Below are positions 61,645 through 64,000 of a stretch of DNA of 64,000 nucleotides, one piece after another (position 1 is the stretch's first letter; the number at the start of each line of letters is the position of its first letter). Below the pieces are notes generated by a model that searched no databases, was not told where the DNA came from, and saw nothing but the letters and a program-made list of their open reading frames with translations. The position numbers were made by a program, and so were the translations under genes. Source of the stretch: Montifringilla adamsi (Eukaryota; Chordata; Aves; Passeriformes; Passeridae); assembly GCA_017590115.1 (NCBI GenBank), contig JAGGNK010013114.1, positions 62,001 to 126,000 on the forward strand, in the 5' to 3' direction.

Positions 61645-64000
61645 GGATATCTAACAATGTTGAGCACTAATGGTATTTCTTGGCACATCCCTGGGGTTGG
61701 TGCCAGGCATCCGCTCCTGGCCCACAGAGTCCTGGGCACTAGAAGGCCCATGGAGCAACCTGGCACAGCAGAATGGGAGACGTCATGAAAGCAGGGGTGG
61801 TGAAGGCTCTCCTGCTCTTCCCAACACCTGGGTCCTCACCCTGCCACAACAATGAGGGGCCTGAGCCACACACTAGTATAATTGAGGCTTGTGGGGTGCT
61901 GTTTTCAGGGGGAGGTGGAGACACAGGTGCCCTCCCTCCGTCTCCCTCTTAGTGGCCCCTCCACCCCTTCCAGCACTGCAGGTGATACTGCCACCATCCT
62001 GCACCCTGGCAGCGCCCACAGGTGATTGACAGCCCTCCTGCGCCCACGCATGACTCACAGACAGCCCCTGTGGTGGCTCAGCGTGAGGAGGGGGCGGTGG
62101 GACACCCCCACCCAGGGCTGCCACAGACAACTCAGCAGGGAATGATGCTCCCAGCCCTGCAGTTACACCCAGCCCCCTGCATCCCTCCATCCCCGGGGAC
62201 CAGCATCAGCCCTGCATCCCCACATCTGTGTGTATCCCCACATCCCTGGAAACCAGGGAAAGCAGAGTCCCAGCTACCTTCTGCCACTCAGGCTGAGCTC
62301 CAATGATGTTCCCCACCACAATGGCTGTGAGATGAAGCTCAAAGGGTTTCCATGGCAAGTTCCAAGGTCACAAGCACTGGCAGGCAGCAGCAGCACACAG
62401 GATCAGCCATGGGCTATGGGGAGGAATTCCTATGGCTGCCACGATCCAAACAGACAGCTCCCAGCCTCTGGTTTTGAAATACCCATTGTGCCTCACACTG
62501 CAAGGGCCCAGGCCCTGAAATACACCTGCACACGTGTTTCTTGGTAGATCCCACCCACTCCTGGTGATCTACAGTGGCAGTCCAGCACAGACGCCAACTC
62601 TGGCACTGGCACGGCATTCTGGCTGCACAGGCAAGGCTCAGCAATCACAGCAGAGGATTATTGGACTGGGGTGCCACTGCTCTGTCCCCAAAAGGGCAGC
62701 TCCCTGCCTTCTCCATGGCACCCATTCTCTGGCAACCACCCAGCAGGTGGCTCATCATCCAGGACTGTCCCTCTGCACTTCCAGCTCTTGGTGTCCCCTG
62801 CCCTGTGTGGCTGGCAGAGACCTGAACACTCCCACTTCATTTCTTAAGACCTTTAATATTGTCAAGAGGCGGCAGTGGGACGCAGGGGCTGCTCCTGCCA
62901 TCTCCATCCTGATGGATAGAGGACAGAGACCAGGGGCACCCCCTTCCCAGTGTTGGGTGAATACTGAGGCTCTTGTCATCCTGCCCCACCCAGCACAGAG
63001 GGGACCCTTCCCCAGGAGTGATGGGAGTATGATGATGGTGGTGCCTGGGGCCAGGCATGTATCCCATGAGAAGGGCTAGTGCGGCATTCCACAGGAAGGG
63101 CAGCTCCCACCTGCCTTATCATTTTAGAGGACAAAGACTTAAAAATAGGGGATGGAACAGGAAACGTAAAAGCCTTCGACTGCAGCTCCCAGCCAGGCTC
63201 TGCTTCTCCTCCCAGAGCTGGGAAAAGAAGTGGTGGCCAAAGGCAGCTGAGGCACAGAGTCAGGGGGCTGACATCCTGTGGACTGTCTGGCAGTGGCTCC
63301 CAAGCCCAGCTCTGCTGGGGTTGGGGGGTGGCCTTGCTGCCATCTCCCCTCCTGGCTGCCTGTGGTCCCCACAGTGGAAGATGAGAAGGCCCAGTGGAGG
63401 CTCTGGAGGCAACAGGACCCTGGCAGGTGCCGGAGTACGGGGCTAGCACAAGACCCCGAGGGCTGCCCCACTTGGAGATGAACCTGTGGCACAAGTGGAG
63501 GGCAAAGTGTCAGCGAAATGGACAGAGCAGGCACTTCCAACCCCTTTTCACCTTTGGGGACATGTGCCATGTCTCCAAGCCAGGATGGCAATAGGACAGA
63601 TGGAACCATTGGCTCCCACTGTCATCAGATCAGGACAGGGCATGCAGGAGGGGAGAAACTCACTGGCATGTCAGTTTTCCAGCTCAGACGTTCCGCAGAA
63701 GCTGGGGACAAAGGGCACACAGATCACTTTTCATCCTCAGCCTCCCCCTCCTCCGTGTCTGCACATCACTGGCAGTATGGCACCGAGGGGGACACAGGGA
63801 AAATGCCCAGCAAGAGAAACTATGGTTCCCCCAGGGTCCCAGAACCTCTTCCCATGCTGGTCCTGTGGCAGGGGACACTCACCCACTGTCCCCTGGGAGC
63901 CCTGGTGTGCTGGTCCCCTGTACCAGACCACAACACCACAAGCACACTGTGAAGCATAGCCCACAGCAAAGCCCCTGGACACTTCCCCACTGCCCTCTGT
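61645..64000. other. Unassigned right end of window
   Basis: GC-rich DNA. Several readable frames of 100-180 codons exist on both strands but none resembles a known protein, and they overlap each other. I see no RNA gene or clear repeat. In mammals the next gene upstream of PDE2A is ARAP1; I did not recognise any ARAP1 exon here. Confidence 0.5.

Noticed and set aside
56000..64000. ARAP1 3' exons, expected from human gene order upstream of PDE2A
   Set aside because: No frame on the minus strand resembled PH, RhoGAP, ArfGAP or RA-domain sequence.

Overview
This window is GC-rich vertebrate nuclear DNA, almost certainly from a bird. The evidence is several CR1-type LINE 3' ends in both orientations, short GT-AG introns, CpG-island first exons, and protein sequences close to, but distinct from, their mammalian counterparts. 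Two genes were recognised, both on the minus strand and arranged head to tail. PDE2A (cGMP-stimulated dual-specificity cyclic nucleotide phosphodiesterase) appears complete. It runs from a first coding exon at 50177 to its stop codon at 11808, in 31 coding exons that sum to 2832 nt, or 943 residues. ARRB1 (beta-arrestin 1) is partial: its first five coding exons lie between 6811 and 28, and the gene continues beyond base 1.

Layout from right to left, which is the direction of transcription. Bases 50.2-64 kb lie upstream of PDE2A and show no recognisable exon. They hold a cluster of CR1 fragments, polypurine and T-rich tracts, and simple repeats. A CpG island at about 50.0-50.6 kb carries the PDE2A3-type first exon, with an MGQGC start suited to N-myristoylation and palmitoylation. 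Intron 1 (about 18 kb) holds minisatellites, a degenerate telomere-like CCCTAA array, CR1 copies, a CTCF-like motif and several AT-rich islands that look like conserved non-coding DNA. A second CpG island at about 31-32.2 kb carries a PDE2A2-type alternative first exon. This exon contains, inside its own coding sequence, the splice acceptor used by the upstream first exon. Intron 2 (about 11 kb) carries the microRNA gene mir-139 at 21780-21847. Exons 3-31 are packed into 21033-11808 and encode GAF-A, the cGMP-binding GAF-B and the catalytic domain, with all metal-binding residues and the glutamine switch present. A probable 3' UTR runs to a poly(A) signal at 9047-9042. The ARRB1 CpG island and start codon follow within about 2.2 kb, and the rest of the window is ARRB1 introns and exons 2-5.

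PDE2A hydrolyses cAMP and cGMP and is allosterically activated by cGMP. Beta-arrestin 1 desensitises G-protein-coupled receptors and, in mammals, brings phosphodiesterases to them. The two genes therefore sit next to each other and both limit cyclic-nucleotide signalling, but shared control is not shown by the sequence. mir-139 probably shares the PDE2A primary transcript.

No new gene system was found. The most notable observations are the nested alternative first exon and acceptor of PDE2A, the triple 11-bp ATG repeat just upstream of it, the compact ARRB1-PDE2A linkage, the GCTCGG-unit array at the ARRB1 promoter, the telomere-like array and an unexplained CpG island with a CTCF-like site. 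All assignments rest on reading the sequence and on recalled knowledge of the families; no database search was run.
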